From: Parelaphostrongylus tenuis
Taxonomy: Eukaryota > Nematoda > Chromadorea > Rhabditida > Metastrongylidae
DNA length: 64,000 nt
Assembly: GCA_019055375.1 (NCBI GenBank)
Contig: JAHQIW010006346.1
Span: 55,013-119,012 of the forward strand
Reading direction: 5' to 3'
In this document: one piece after another, positions 34,996 through 46,493 of the stretch
How positions within the stretch are numbered: the stretch's first letter is position 1
How the letters are laid out: every line of letters starts with the position of its first letter
The notes under the pieces: model-generated
Told to the model about the DNA's origin: nothing
The model's database searches: none
What the model saw: the letters and a program-made list of their open reading frames with translations, nothing else
Translations under genes and position numbers: made by a program

Positions 34996-35116
34996 TATAA
35001 TATGTAATTAGATCAAAACTAAATCAAAAGATCGACTGTTTTGAAACCACGAAAAAAACATTCAATATAATTCCAAAAAAGAATGATTTAAGCTTCAAAA
35101 CGAGGTTGTTACGCCA

Positions 35117-35164
35117 GGGTCATACACCGGTGTTTCGGAGGTTCGTCCTCCTCGTCAGTGACCC
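35117..35164 (-). ncRNA. Hammerhead ribozyme (family 1, direct unit 1)
   Basis: Minus strand: stem I GGGTCA/TGACCC, core CTGACGA, stem II GGAGG/CCTCC (loop ACGAA), GAAA, palindrome CACCGGTG, TA. No deviation from consensus. Confidence 0.92.
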
Positions 35165-35385
35165 CCGCCCCACATTCAGCCCTACATTGAAGCAAGGAGG
35201 GAGGCGTATGTGGTGATGGAACAGTGTACAATGACACTGGTCCATCACCACCCCTCAGTCGATGGATTTTTTGCTGTTAGATCAAAACTAAATCAAAAGA
35301 TCGACTGTTTTTGAAACCACGAAAAAATATTCAATATAATTCCAAAAAAGAATGATTTAAGCTTCAAAACGAGGTTGTTACGCCA

Positions 35386-35433
35386 GGGTCATACACCGGT
35401 GTTTCGGAGGTTCGTCCTCCTCGTCAGTGACCC
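35386..35433 (-). ncRNA. Hammerhead ribozyme (family 1, direct unit 2)
   Basis: Identical in all helices and core to 35117-35164. The 269-bp spacing defines the monomer length that self-cleavage of a tandem transcript would release. Confidence 0.92.
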
Positions 35434-35471
35434 CCGCCCCACATTCAGCCCTGCATTGAAGCAAGGAGGGA

Positions 35472-35491
35472 GAAATACCGGTGTATGACCC
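35472..35491 (+). ncRNA. Partial hammerhead at inversion junction
   Basis: Only GAAA, an altered stem III (TACCGGTG), TA and the stem I 3' strand TGACCC are present. The inverted unit begins precisely at the GAAA of the ribozyme core. Confidence 0.7.
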
Positions 35492-35712
35492 TGGAGTAAC
35501 AACCTCGTTTTGAAACTTAAATCATTCTTTTTGGAATTATATTGAATGTTTTTTTCGGGGTTTCAAAAACAGTCGATCTTTTGATTTAGTTTTGATCTAA
35601 CAGCAAAAAATCCATCGACTGAGGGGTGGTGATGGACCAGTGTCATTGTACACTGTTCCATCACCACATACGCCTCCCTCCTTGCTTCAATGTAGGGCTG
35701 AATGTGGGGCGG

Positions 35713-35760
35713 GGGTCACTGACGAGGAGGACGAACCTCCGAAACACCGGTGTATGACCC
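35713..35760 (+). ncRNA. Hammerhead ribozyme (family 1, inverted unit)
   Basis: Plus-strand complete hammerhead with core CTGACGA and the same helices as the minus-strand copies. Predicted cleavage is after TA at 35753-35754. Confidence 0.92.
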
Positions 35761-36042
35761 TGGCGTAACAACCTCGTTTTTAAGCTTAAATCATTCTTTT
35801 TTGGAATAATATGTAATTGTGTTGCATCAGTTATCAAAAAAAAAACTAGAAGATTTCGATACAGAGGAAGATATTTCAGTGAGTAACAGGAATTGTGGTG
35901 CGTGGAACGATTTCGGGCTGCCGCTTCGCGAAGCGTTACTTCCGTTATCTAATTGGAAGCTTCTCCTCCATTTCAAAAAATTTTCAAGCTTTGGAATTTT
36001 TCAAATGTATACCACTGATGTAGAGCAATGTGCAAAACTTTC

Positions 36043-36115
36043 GTGTCAGGCGGGACTAGAACCCGCACCTCACTCTTTCCGGGAATGCGTGCTCTATCCG
36101 TTACACTTCTGACGC
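36043..36115 (-). repeat. tRNA-like SINE head (family S2)
   Basis: The minus strand has nearly complementary ends (GCGTCAG with CTGACAC), B box GGTTCTAGTCC and the family's CCCGGAAAGAGTGAGG segment where an anticodon arm would be. It is not a decoding tRNA. Open frames across it are shadows. Confidence 0.75.
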
Positions 36116-36214
36116 CCCACTCTGCACATCGCTCTTTTTACGTTCAGCGCACCTATCTGCCAGCCGCCAGCCTCCAACGGCTTGGCCCGGGTAGTCGGTC
36201 ACGACATTTTTTTA

Positions 36215-36432
36215 CTTAATGTGAATGAATGCATATCTGGCCTTCAATGACTTGCAGTGGCCTCCCGCTGAACCGAGTCAGCGCTGCTTATCCTCCCGAA
36301 CAAGTCTGAGACCTGCCTGGTACCAATTCACGACCCCGGAGGGATGGATGGCTTGGTGAGCCATGAGCGCGAGATCGAACCAGTGACCTCGTGTGCGACG
36401 CAGGGCATCCTCTAACCACTGCGCCATATGCA
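36215..36432 (-). mobile_element. tRNA-derived SINE (family S1), copy 2
   Basis: Inverted relative to 6770-7067 and closely similar over its length. A box TGGCGCAGTGG and B box GGTTCGATCTC are well preserved. The 3' end includes GAAGGCCAGATATGCATTC. Confidence 0.88.
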
Positions 36433-37710
36433 TTAGTGGGTGTATATTTGAACACCATACCCACCGCTAAAAGCGGTTAGATCAAAACGAATATGCTTTA
36501 GAATTTGTTTTCCGTTATATGAGTGTTAGCCTTCTATTTTCAACCTATGTGTTAAAAACAGCTGTAAATCTGAAGCAACGATCTTGTTACTCTGGGTGCA
36601 ATACGTTATCTTTCTTCTTGCTTTCAGAGAGGTCTATGTAGACTTTTTGTAGATTTAACCCATTGGGAACCTTATGGTATGTACGTGTACCATAATCAGC
36701 CCCCCCGCCAGGATTTTTCTTCTACGGCTCAAGCACATGGAGCAACGAAAATGTGGAAATTATCTGTTACATTTAGGTTCAAAGAAGATTACCACAACTA
36801 AATAATAGACGCACATCTCTCTTGAAACGAACATCTTTCCAACTGTTTTATAACATTTATTTACAGTGGCTTCTTTTACACATGTCTCTGTAGTCGCTCG
36901 ATAGCTTGAGAAATGCTAATTCTGATATCAAGCTTGGTTAATGGTTTGACTTTCAGATTACGTTTCACTAACCAATAAATGGCAACGTTTTGCAATAGCG
37001 GAATTGTGATATCACACAATGAAATTTTGATGCTAAGCAAATTTGGCTCCTATAAAGGCATTATTAACTGGAGGGACTCATGAGAACGTGTTTTGAGCGA
37101 AAGTATCGCCCAGTTTCTTTTGAAAATTCATACTATTCGTCACGAATTGAATGTAGTGCAGTCTCATTATGTGGACTGTGTTAGTGTTTTCCTTCATTAG
37201 TCACTCAGCAGAGCTTTTTTCATTGAACTATTACTAATTATTCAATAGCTCGGAAATGAAAACTTTATTACTAAACCTTGCTTGCCAAAAAAACCTCTAT
37301 AGCCCAATCTTTTTGAATAGTGTCCTAGGATTTTGACTACCACCGAAAAGTCGTCAGGTGTTATGCCCTTCTTTCTTATAAGCACCTAGTGGAGTGCTTG
37401 CGTGACTTTTCGATTACTCGTCTAAACAAACTTTTATGCAGACATAAAGTTGGTATAGGTCGTTTTGCCTTTGTGGTTCACCGAGTAGCTACAGTTTTGC
37501 ACGGTAGAGAAACAAAGAAAGAAGTCAGTACCCTTAATACCATAAGCAGCTTTCTTGAATGACCACGAAGAAAGGCCACTGACGCCCAGATCAAAAAGAG
37601 AGGGACACGGCCCTACAGCGAAAGCAGTAGTGTAGTATCCTGAATGGTTAAATAGATTTAATTTTGCTGTTCGTAACACTTGAGTCAAGCACCACTATTG
37701 GAAGACGTAT
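36433..37710. other. No gene recognised
   Basis: No domain-bearing open frame or intra-window repeat was recognised. Confidence 0.4.
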
Positions 37711-37714
37711 TTAA

Positions 37715-38636
37715 CACTCTGGCGTTCACGCGTTGATAGGCGGGGGCGTCGCGCCGTCGCGCTCGTTGGCACTCGCTAGCCGGGGCACATGCGTCTGTGT
37801 GTGAAACTGTCATTGTGCCGGCGCTCTTTTGGAGCAAGAGATCCTATGCGCACCGTCCTTGGTAGTCTATTGAGACCGTAGAAAAATTGAGAGTGACAAG
37901 AGAGGCAGAGGAGAGTACGCCCTGGCTATACAGCCACTCACTAAGAAGCTGTCACTGTAACTATCACTATCACCGCCCACCATCACTACCACTGTCACTG
38001 TCACTATCACTATAGCTATCACTATCACTATCACCATCAAGCACTATCATCACTATCTCTACCAATCACTATCACTACCCGCCATTATCACTATGATCAT
38101 TGTCACTACCATCATTGTCACTATCCATCATTGTCGCTAACTCACTATGATCACTATCACTACAGTCATTATCACTATGATCACTTTCTTTATCATCATT
38201 ATGTGCCTTTATCAGATCTCACAAACAGCTCAAAAGGGTGGCAATTGTTATCACTTTTGTAATTATTGGCATTATCGAAAGCGTGATCATTTATCGCTAT
38301 CATACTCATTTTCATTATGTCATCATTTAGCAATGTAGTCCTTGCCGTTGAAACATAAGATATGTAGATAAAATATTGAAGATCTACATGTCCTCTTTGC
38401 TGAGAATATCTGCGTAGGAAGTTTTTTCAATGAAATTCCATCGTTTCATGATGAAAATGCTCTCTTAGAACCATCTGAGTTCGTCTCCCCGCATCCATCA
38501 TGCTGTTTAGAGTCTGCCTTCTCACAAGACTTACCTCCTTCCTCACGGGGGCGCCACGCCGCCATAACAGTAACTGAAGGGATTTGACGCCGCGCGCGGT
38601 GTGTGGGGCGAAACGTCCCACATGGTCGTCAGAGTG
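37715..38636. mobile_element. piggyBac-type MITE with TTAA target duplication
   Basis: TTAA at 37711-37714 precedes CACTCTGGCG, and the complementary CGTCAGAGTG is followed by TTAA at 38637-38640. TTAA duplication plus short CACTCTG-type inverted ends is the hallmark of piggyBac-family transposition. The 922-bp interior has G+C-rich ends (37725-37870 and 38555-38620, against an A+T-rich background) and a degenerate TCACTATCAC microsatellite in the middle. It encodes no transposase, so it would depend on one supplied in trans; the relic at 2140-3459 is the same superfamily but cannot be shown to match. Confidence 0.82.
37940..38340. repeat. Degenerate (ATC/ACTATC)n microsatellite
   Basis: Imperfect ACTATC, ACTGTC and ATCATT units inside the MITE. 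Open frames of repeated Thr/Ile/Met arise from it. Confidence 0.9.
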
Positions 38637-38640
38637 TTAA

Positions 38641-41600
38641 TTAACCAGTGGTCTAGGAGATTTAGCCAGAAGTGAGAAATCCAACTATCACATTGTGTCA
38701 TCAATGATTTGTAAACCGCCCTATGGTTATCTCTGTAAAATGAGAACCTGTCTAATATGTTCCTTAAGGCGGAGAAGAAGACTGGCTTGAGGTACAGCTG
38801 TATTATACTCCTTCTCTTGCGAGACATGCGTTAATGAATAAATCAGCAAAACCACGTTCATTACTTTGTCCTCAGAAGAAAGAAAGCCCAGCAGGTCAAA
38901 GGGTGTACAAGCACCTACTTTGAGTGCATGTAGATAGGAAGGCATATTGCTGACAACTTGAGGTGGAAGTCAAAATCTTGGGCACAATTCGAAAATTCGA
39001 AAACTCTTGAAATGACGAAGAAGGGAGAGTGCTCTGACATAGCAAACCATATGTCACCTTATCTTAAAATGATTTTCTAATTTTGACATTAGCTGATACC
39101 TTTGTTCAGTTAGCTCGCTCGCGTTGTACGGGATTCATACGTTATCCCACGAAGAGCATGACAGTCCTACACCTGAATAGCAACGGTGAGTGATTTCTTG
39201 CGAACGAATGTGACATAATTGAATACCATAGATATTTCACACATGCCATTAGTAATTCACGCACAAGCATACACCGACTTAAGTTTAGGCTGGTGACGAA
39301 TGCAAAGTCTCTAAACGTCAACCATCAAGATCCAAGAAGACACGGTGGCCTGCCAACCTTGTAATGTGAGTGGTTGAAATTTGTCGCCATACATTGCATT
39401 CAAGCTTCAAGAAGAATGCTGTCACAGAACTTTTCATCCTTTCAGTTCAGCAATTCAGCCAAAACATCACTGAAATGTGTTTAAAACAGGGGACCTCCTA
39501 CGGCAAAACTGAACTGCCATTCAGACAAATGCTCGGATTTGATAAAAAACTCGTATCAAAATCGATTATTCTACCAGCGCTAAGGATGATAGCATTGGTC
39601 ATTTGCGAAGCGGACACTGAAGAGTAATTGCGTTTTCAGGGCGAAAAATCTCCCCACATTCTGAACTAAAACTACGAAATCTTCCTTTTTTCCAACTACA
39701 ATAACCTGTCATCCTCAACGAGTAATTCTGCAAAGTGTCGGTTGAACTCTCCTACTACACTGATCACGATACAAGTTTTTACGAACATTCTTTGATTATA
39801 ACAGTGCACAGGCGACCTTCCGGAGCTACTCGAAATAGCCATTCCTTGCATTTGATGAATTGAAAGAACTCTTGTGACATTCCTTTTTGAATTCGGTCAG
39901 ATGTTGTTCACGCAGGAAAGTGTGTTCATTGAGCGGAATGGGACCATATCGGACGGCGCAGCATCTTAACTGTTGGGCTAAGTGCGGCGAGACCTCGATT
40001 CTTCCAATTATTCATTTTTTTCTTAGCCATCTTTGCGGTGTAAGGTATGGCATACGTCGACTACAGATGTAAGTAGTTTAGCGTTGTTTCCGGCCAGCGT
40101 CTAGATATCTTTCTCATTGGAAGTACATTTATACTGGCCTTACTGTTTTTGAATTCATAATCATCGAAAGCAAGTATAACCTGCTCAGAGTGTTGAGACG
40201 ACTAACAGTAGGCCCTCTAGATTTGGAATAGATAACATCTTGTTTCTTATCTCCGTAAACATAATTTGATCCTCTCCTGATTCATGTAGTCGGCCTTGTA
40301 TGGCTAGAACTCCAGCATCTAACATTGAGAGAAAATCTAGACATAAAATATGTTTCAACATAACGTCACCGTATGCGAGTGACCACTGAAACATCCATAC
40401 GCTTGCGCAAGCGAATGATCTATCAGCAAACTATGCCCGTCATATTTCGATTTTAGCATGAGTGCTACTAAACACATTAATATGGCTGAAACAACGACTC
40501 AATAAGACTTTGAAAACGTGAAATCTCGTTCAATAAGAAGAGACATAAGTTGAAATCAATTCAACAGCCTATCCGTACTAGCAGAGATGTTGGATGAGCT
40601 TATAGCTGCTGCTTAAGATGTTCAGAAGGAATTTTATCCTGCTGCCAAACATCATTTCTGATGAAAGGGATAATTCTAGTGAAAGATAGCCTGTCTCTCC
40701 AGAAATTTCTCACGTTTTAACGAGAAAACTACTTCCTTCCTCTAAAAAGATCAACGCAGTCAGCAGCGCGTTAAAATCGCTTTGCGCACAATCATTCGAA
40801 GGCGCGCGCGTTCTATTATTTATAAAACCGTCTCGTCAAAATTCAAACGCCATTCGTATTATAATTGTAGGAGACGTTTTCTATCGCTCTTAGAGTGCAA
40901 GCCCTTTTTCACACTGCAAATGAACCCACTATATTGTTCAACGGACAAGATAACTAGTTCGAGTGCGAAAAGTAGTATTCTTTTTACTCTAACACCGCTG
41001 TTGTAAATATTTTCAAACATTACCCAGCGTTAAAATTGCCAGATTTGACGTTATCGGCCGACTGCCAGCGGTCCAGCGTAGGCCACCCACATACCCTAAC
41101 CAAACAAGCGAAGCAAACTGAACATGGAGCAATATTGCTTTCCCTTCTGCACGCGTCAGTAAAAGGACTGTTTTATAACCGACAGTTATGCGAAATCACT
41201 AGTCGCGCTTTCGAATTGAAAAGCGGAAGGAGAATGTCATGGAGGACTGTTTGTCTTCGCGCCAGTTTGAATTATAACACCACGAAACTTCCCAATCAGC
41301 TATATTTAGCGCTCATAAAAGCTTTGGATTGCGCGATGATTCAATAGCTGCTACTGTGCCATTAATTAATCCTTCATAAAATGAAGAGTCGCAAGAATCT
41401 GTTTTCCGAATCAAAGAATTATTGCTGACCATCACTCGAATTAAGAGAAATTTTGGCGTTATTTGACTCAATGTCAGAATCCCTCTCGCATAGTGATGTA
41501 AAGGTTCTCCGAAGCAAATTTTCAGTTCCTTTTTGTGGAGCTCAGAACGAAAAGTCTTTGAGACATAACACGCAGGTTATTGGTCCTTTTGATCAGCAAT

Positions 41601-43134
41601 TGTGTGAACACACGGTTGACCTCCTCTATATAGCTGGTAAAAGCTTTGTAGTACCAATGGGCAGCCATTTATAAAACGAACAGCACCAAGTGCATTTATC
41701 GAGCACTGAATAACAAAGTAAGGCATGTCGACGTTTTGTACACTAAGCTTCGCCATGGGTTATCAACATATTGCCTTTTTGGTGAGTTTCTGTGCGTATT
41801 GTTATACATCTTCAGGAAACATATCGACAGTTTTGCTTTCATCCGAGCCACGATGATATGAATCAAATGTCCACACTAATTATTCTTCTTTGCAGTGTTG
41901 ATCTTTACATTTTATACTAAGATAAATCAAGTAGGCTAAACCACCGCACCAATGAAGTAGTGCTACGACTTCGCTTTCTATACTGGATTTCAGCTGAAGT
42001 GACTTGTCACTACTACACCGTATTACACTTAGGTTGAAGCTGTGAAAATTTTTCTGTGTATAACGTTTCTGGCGAAAACACTTTGTTATGAATGCTGGTT
42101 AAAATCGACGGATACCGTACAATATTCTAGTGTGAATCACAAGAATATTGCAGGTTGCGTGATTGCTCTTCCTCAAAATACAAACCAAGCGACGCAAAAC
42201 TGCTGCAACCTATCACAACGCGGAACTGCCACAACACGGAAGCTCTTTCAACTCCATTCGACGTTCATAACAAACTCAGTGTATTGCCTATGATTCGAAA
42301 GCGCTACGTGCTTTCGACTTGTCACTTGCAAAACGAAGATAATAGAATTGACATACCCTGAGCTAAACAATCTCATTAACATGTTGAAGCTGAGATTAAG
42401 CATACGTTTCTCCGACTACAAGGGTGGACCTCAACTATCCAAAGACATAAGAACTTTGATTTACAACTCTTTTACCTCGGCGGAACACACAGTGAAATGT
42501 TTTTCGGAGGTAACACGATCAAGTCGTCGCTTTCTAAATAACCCGTTCTGCGAAGTGATAGAGAATTCTACCAAATAACTGTCATACTACAGGCGCCTGA
42601 AATGAATAGTCGTCGCTATCATTGAGCACTACCGCGATTCAAACATATGAAACACTACAACGAGGTCAAGAGATGATCTGCGTTGTATTGTTTCTATGTA
42701 GCATGCAGACCTATTGGCCTTAGATTCTTGTTGGAGACTTTCTAGGTCCATGAAGATCTATGGTCTAATGGTAACATTTTCAGAATAGTGCTTCTCTCTG
42801 TCGGCACGTATATTAACTCAAATGGTATGCATTACGACGGCTCACTCTTTCGATCAGAGGTATGCTTGCTATTTGACAACTAGGTAACCGATAGATTTCA
42901 AATCACTTACACACGTTTACCGATTAGTTCTAGAGCTTATTGATGCGAGATAAATCGGGTTGGTCGTTTATTTTGGGCGAAGATTAGCATTTCTATTCTC
43001 AAGATAACCCTATTTCTGAGAAGAAGTAAATCACGGAAGAGTTGCAAGCCTAAACAAATGGAATGGGACTTCATCCAAAGAACTACACATACAATGACAA
43101 ACCATGTTTTGTTTGCAATCGTGGTCAACTGGGT
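38641..43134. other. No gene recognised
   Basis: About 4.5 kb with scattered open frames (39370-39627, 41036-41347, 42042-42578 and others) that show no motif I recognise, no clear splice signals and no repeat similarity. A diverged gene is possible around 41036-41347 (103 codons open), but nothing supports it further. Confidence 0.35.
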
Positions 43135-43290
43135 GAAATTGACGACGTTTTATAAACACCTTCTTTCTCCATCGAAAACTTGGAACGTCTAAGATGTGAG
43201 TAATGAAACCTCTGTTTAGTGTTACACCAGTTGTCTTTTCGTCAGTGTCCACTTAATTTACCATCTCGATGCACTGTGAATCCCATAAAG
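43135..43290 (+). repeat. Duplicated 5' flank of gene copy C
   Basis: Similar to 47335-47490 (shared TATAAACA..CTT, TGTTTA...ACACCAGT and CATCTCGATG.AC blocks). Together with a second shared block (about 43830-43865 against 47655-47690) this indicates a tandem duplication that carried the upstream region of copies C and D. Confidence 0.6.
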
Positions 43291-45505
43291 TATATTTTCT
43301 TGTGCGTATGACGAAGCTTAATGAATCAATGCAGTTGTTTTTTTAACGACCAATACTGAAACAGTTCCACCTTTGCTTGCACAAAGTAGTAAATTCTTGA
43401 CGAGGTCTCATTTCCCGTCTGTGATCAATGGTACAAATCTTCTGATCTTCCTATTCAGGAATCAGTCATGTCTCCAATAACAAAGGAGATTTTCTTCCAT
43501 CATTTTGGCGCAGTTTCCTTTTAGGTGCCACCTCATTTTCCACCTGTTTCTGAAACATTTAGTGGAACTGTGTAGAACTTCTTTTTGGAAGTGTCATTTG
43601 AGTGCTCCATCAACAAGGGGATTTTGTGATCGTAACTAGCTTGAAGGGCTAGTGTAGTATCAAGGCATAGCAAAGGCCATTACTGCTTCTAAAGTTGTCG
43701 CCAACCTCATGCAGCAAGAAATGTGCTTCGTTTTTGTCAAGGATAATCTTGCTTCACAGTTTTCTCTTGAAAAAGTACTTGTGACTGTGCGGTTATGCTT
43801 ATTGTCAACATATCAATTTCGAGAGAGTCAGGATTTTATGCCACAGCATCAGAAATTAAAGGTGGGAACCAAATTTAAGGCGTGTTTTTGAGGGAATGTG
43901 GATTCACTGATATTTCTGTTTAGTGGTTTTTTTCTGCAAAGCTTTCTGTTATTCGACACTTGGCATACATTAATCTTCCTTAATGATTCACATACGCTTC
44001 GTGATAAAACCTATGTCGTAAAAAGTTGATCGGAAGGTTTTTCTCCAAATTAAAAGGTTAAAACCCTTTAATCAACCTATAAGCCACTTATTGAATTCGA
44101 CGAGCTATCACACCGAATTTACGCCACATACAAATGTTGAGTACCAAATTCCTTGCTGCCTTGCGAAAGAGTTGATTTAAAAAGTAAAAATCTCTTTCCA
44201 GTTGTGTTTACAATGTTTACTCAGCTATTTAGGAGTGGAAAATGAAAATTCTGTCAAATACGGCAAGACTTCCAACCAATCCCCTTACTATTTCGCTACT
44301 GGCCGCAATCTCAACAGCGTTGGGATGTGGTGTGATGCCGCCAGGTCAAGGTGGTGAGCACAAAACTTGTATCATATATCAAATAGAATAAAACATAAAT
44401 TAAATGAAATGTAACCGTGACGGAAGTTGATAAACACTAATCAGATTAGGTATGTCTAACTTCATAGATGTTCAAGAGGTCATGATCCAAGCGTTTTGAT
44501 AGGACAATTTTGATCTTTGGACAAGAATGGAAGATCATTTTGCAAAACTTTAACATAATGGTTCCACATTGACTATCCATTGAAATCTATGTAATCTTGT
44601 TGCAGCAAGTACTAGGAGCTTCAGCGTCACTGGTTTCAGTTTGCCTACTACTATGGTTTATACTGAGAAGCCTGACGTTTCTGGCTCAGGTTCCTGGCAT
44701 TGCAAATAGCGAGGCAGCAGCAAAGGGATTTGTGGAGCGTCTCGTGATGCAAACAGTGAGTTTGCAACTCTAAGATTTCAATTTTTTCCCTCGCCAATTA
44801 TGAGTAGGAGTAGAAAGCAAGCTGCTTTTTACATTACGACAAGATCATAGTGCCTTCATAACTTGCATGGATAATTCAGTTGAATACGCTATTGAATAAA
44901 TTCTGCCCATTGGTAAAAAAAATCTGTTCTTCAGGTCTTTGATGTTCTTGAACTACAAGCTCGTAGTGCACTTTTACCCGAAGCTCTAATCTCATCCATT
45001 TTGGGTCAACTTAGTGCTCGGATTAGCTACACACCAATGAATTGCCCAATGGTTATTAGCCCAGGACGGAAGCGTGAGTCTTCAACACTCAACAGACGGT
45101 TGCAAGATAGAAGCCAAAAACATAACGAATAAAAAAACAGTATAATACTTTCTAGTCATGGGAAATGAATAATTAGTATTGAAAAAACTTGTCATTGTCA
45201 CAGAACATGGTAAAAAAGTAAAAATGGCGCTGAAGCCAGGGCCTGTAAAATCTAATAATTTTTTGAACGAATTTCTCACATTATTTACTAAGAGCGAGTT
45301 TCCTTTGCTTTGACTGGCTCAAAGAGTAGTGGAGAACAAAAGAAAATTAGTGCTCAGAATTGCTCTAAGCTTCTCCAGTCTTCTTTGCAGTAAAAGAACG
45401 CATCTTCTATAATCTATAGTTTCTGATATCGACCGCTTTTATACAGACCCGCTCAAAATGATTTAATCTGATAAGGATATTACATGTTTTGAGCCGATAG
45501 GTCTA

Positions 45506-45552
45506 ATGCTATATAGGCTCCTATTTCGTCCTGATGGACTCATCAGTCGCAC
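45506..45552 (-). ncRNA. Hammerhead ribozyme (family 2, left unit)
   Basis: Minus strand: core CTGATGA, stem II GTCC/GGAC with loop ATCA, GAAA, stem III TAGG/CCTA, TA, and stem I GTGCGA with TAGCAT (one G-A mismatch and one G-U). The core is fully canonical. The stem I mismatch may weaken it. Confidence 0.9.
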
Positions 45553-46025
45553 CCTCCCTCGGTTCCGTCGATCCGTTGAGGTGAGATAATCCTCTAAAGG
45601 AATCGGCGCCGAGTAAAAACTAAGCACCCAAAGTAGGATGATGGCATTTCCTGACTTTGTGGTGACCGGCAGTCGAGCTTGCGGCTTTTAGAATGAACCA
45701 TACCTCTGCTATCGACCGCTCTTTTACAGACCCGCTGAAAATGATTTAATCTGATAAGGATAACATGTTTTTTAGGCGCCTATATAGCACTAGACCTATC
45801 GGCTCAAGACATGTAATATCCTTATCAGATTAAATCATTTTGAGCGGGTCTGTAAAAAGCGGTCGATAGCAGAGGTATGGTTCATTCTAAAAGCCGCAAG
45901 CTCGACTGTCGGTCACCACAAAGTCAGGTAATGCCATCATCCTAGTTTGGGTGCTTAATTTTTACTCGGTGCCGATTCCTTTAGAGGATTACCTCACCTC
46001 AAGGGATCGACGGAACCGAGGGAGG

Positions 46026-46074
46026 GTGCTACTGTTGAGTCCCAAATAGGACGAAATAGGCGCCTATATAGCAC
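46026..46074 (+). ncRNA. Hammerhead ribozyme (family 2, right unit), core-mutated
   Basis: Plus strand: stem I GTGCTA/TAGCAC is perfect, stem II GTCC/GGAC has loop CAAATA, GAAA is intact, and stem III TAGGCGCCTA is a perfect 10-nt palindrome followed by TA. The core reads CTGTTGA, with T in place of an invariant A, so cleavage is probably lost. Confidence 0.85.
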
Positions 46075-46493
46075 TAGACCTATCGGCTGCAAAACATGTA
46101 ATATCCTTATCTATAGTTTTCTTGCAGTCACAAATGCTGATGAAGACAAAGAGTACTGTATTATCGTCAGCAGCACGGTTACGGGAATTTGCAAGACAAT
46201 GAAGGGAGTGAACGATAAAATGTGTAGCACGCCAGAAAAAAACGTGGTGGAAACAACGCCTGTTGCCGATACACTCTTAACAATCTCAGGAACTCTCATG
46301 GTAAGAACAGCTTTCCTTTTTGCACAAATTCGTTCTGTCAAGAAACAATTCTGTGTAGACCACAAACATCGTCATGGCGAGCTGGTCAAGAGCAATGTGG
46401 CAAAATGTACTGAACAGAGCGATTCGCATATTGGCATTTGGTCCGTTTGGATCGCACTTCCTTTCGGCATCTGCCGATGTCGGTAGAAACTGA

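Larger units (their letters stand above)
35010..35805. mobile_element. Hammerhead retrozyme-like element, family 1, direct dimer plus inverted unit
   Basis: Two direct units with ribozymes 269 bp apart (35117 and 35386) are followed, from about 35472, by an inverted unit of more than 300 bp. The whole is flanked by the 13-bp duplication ATAATATGTAATT (34997-35009 and 35806-35818). Three complete hammerheads and one partial one are present. Direct head-to-tail dimers with a ribozyme at the unit boundary are what a rolling or template-jumping copy of a small circular RNA would leave; the inverted unit is extra. No coding capacity. Confidence 0.92.
45424..46108. mobile_element. Hammerhead retrozyme-like element, family 2, in intron 3 of copy C
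   Basis: A direct unit pair (starts about 285 bp apart, each beginning near ATCGACCGCT) is followed by an inverted unit. The flanking duplication is ATCTATAGTTTC (45412-45423) and ATCTATAGTTTTC (46109-46121). The interior carries one hammerhead on each strand (45506-45552 minus, 46026-46074 plus). The element sits between exon 3 and the exon 4 acceptor, whose polypyrimidine tract and CAG it leaves intact. A decayed relative occupies intron 4 of the neighbouring gene (55290-55510). Confidence 0.9.
44242..46493 (+). pseudogene. Secreted-protein family gene, frameshifted (copy C)
   Basis: All five exons are recognisable: exon 1 44242-44350 (signal peptide, ending LGCGVMPPGQ), exon 2 44606-44755, exon 3 44936-45073 (begins with a lost base in VFDVLE), exon 4 46128-46300 (YCIIVSSTVTGIC...LTISGTLM) and exon 5 46359-46493 (TTNIVMASWSRAMWQ to a stop after SADVGRN). 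Splice acceptors and donors are present. Exon 2 is 150 bp instead of 152 and reads into a stop at about 44707. Exon 3 is one base short, so the two defects cancel in length but not in the truncation. Intron 3 contains a hammerhead element (45424-46108). Probably a recent pseudogene; sequencing error in homopolymers is an alternative. Confidence 0.88.

Noticed and set aside
34862..35009. AT-rich origin or centromere-like element
   Set aside because: Only irregular TA-type low complexity is visible, with no periodic unit or partner sites.
40640..40700. Additional hammerhead from an isolated CTGATGA-like string (TTTCTGATGAAAGGG)
   Set aside because: No stem II plus GAAA follows at the right spacing and there is no complementary stem I. 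The same holds for similar strings near 27880, 46130 and 59560.
46111..46486. Open frames at 46111-46365 (minus) and 46199-46486 (plus)
   Set aside because: They read exons 4 and 5 of gene copy C in antisense, or past the intron boundary in the wrong frame. The spliced model gives the family-conserved C-terminus instead.
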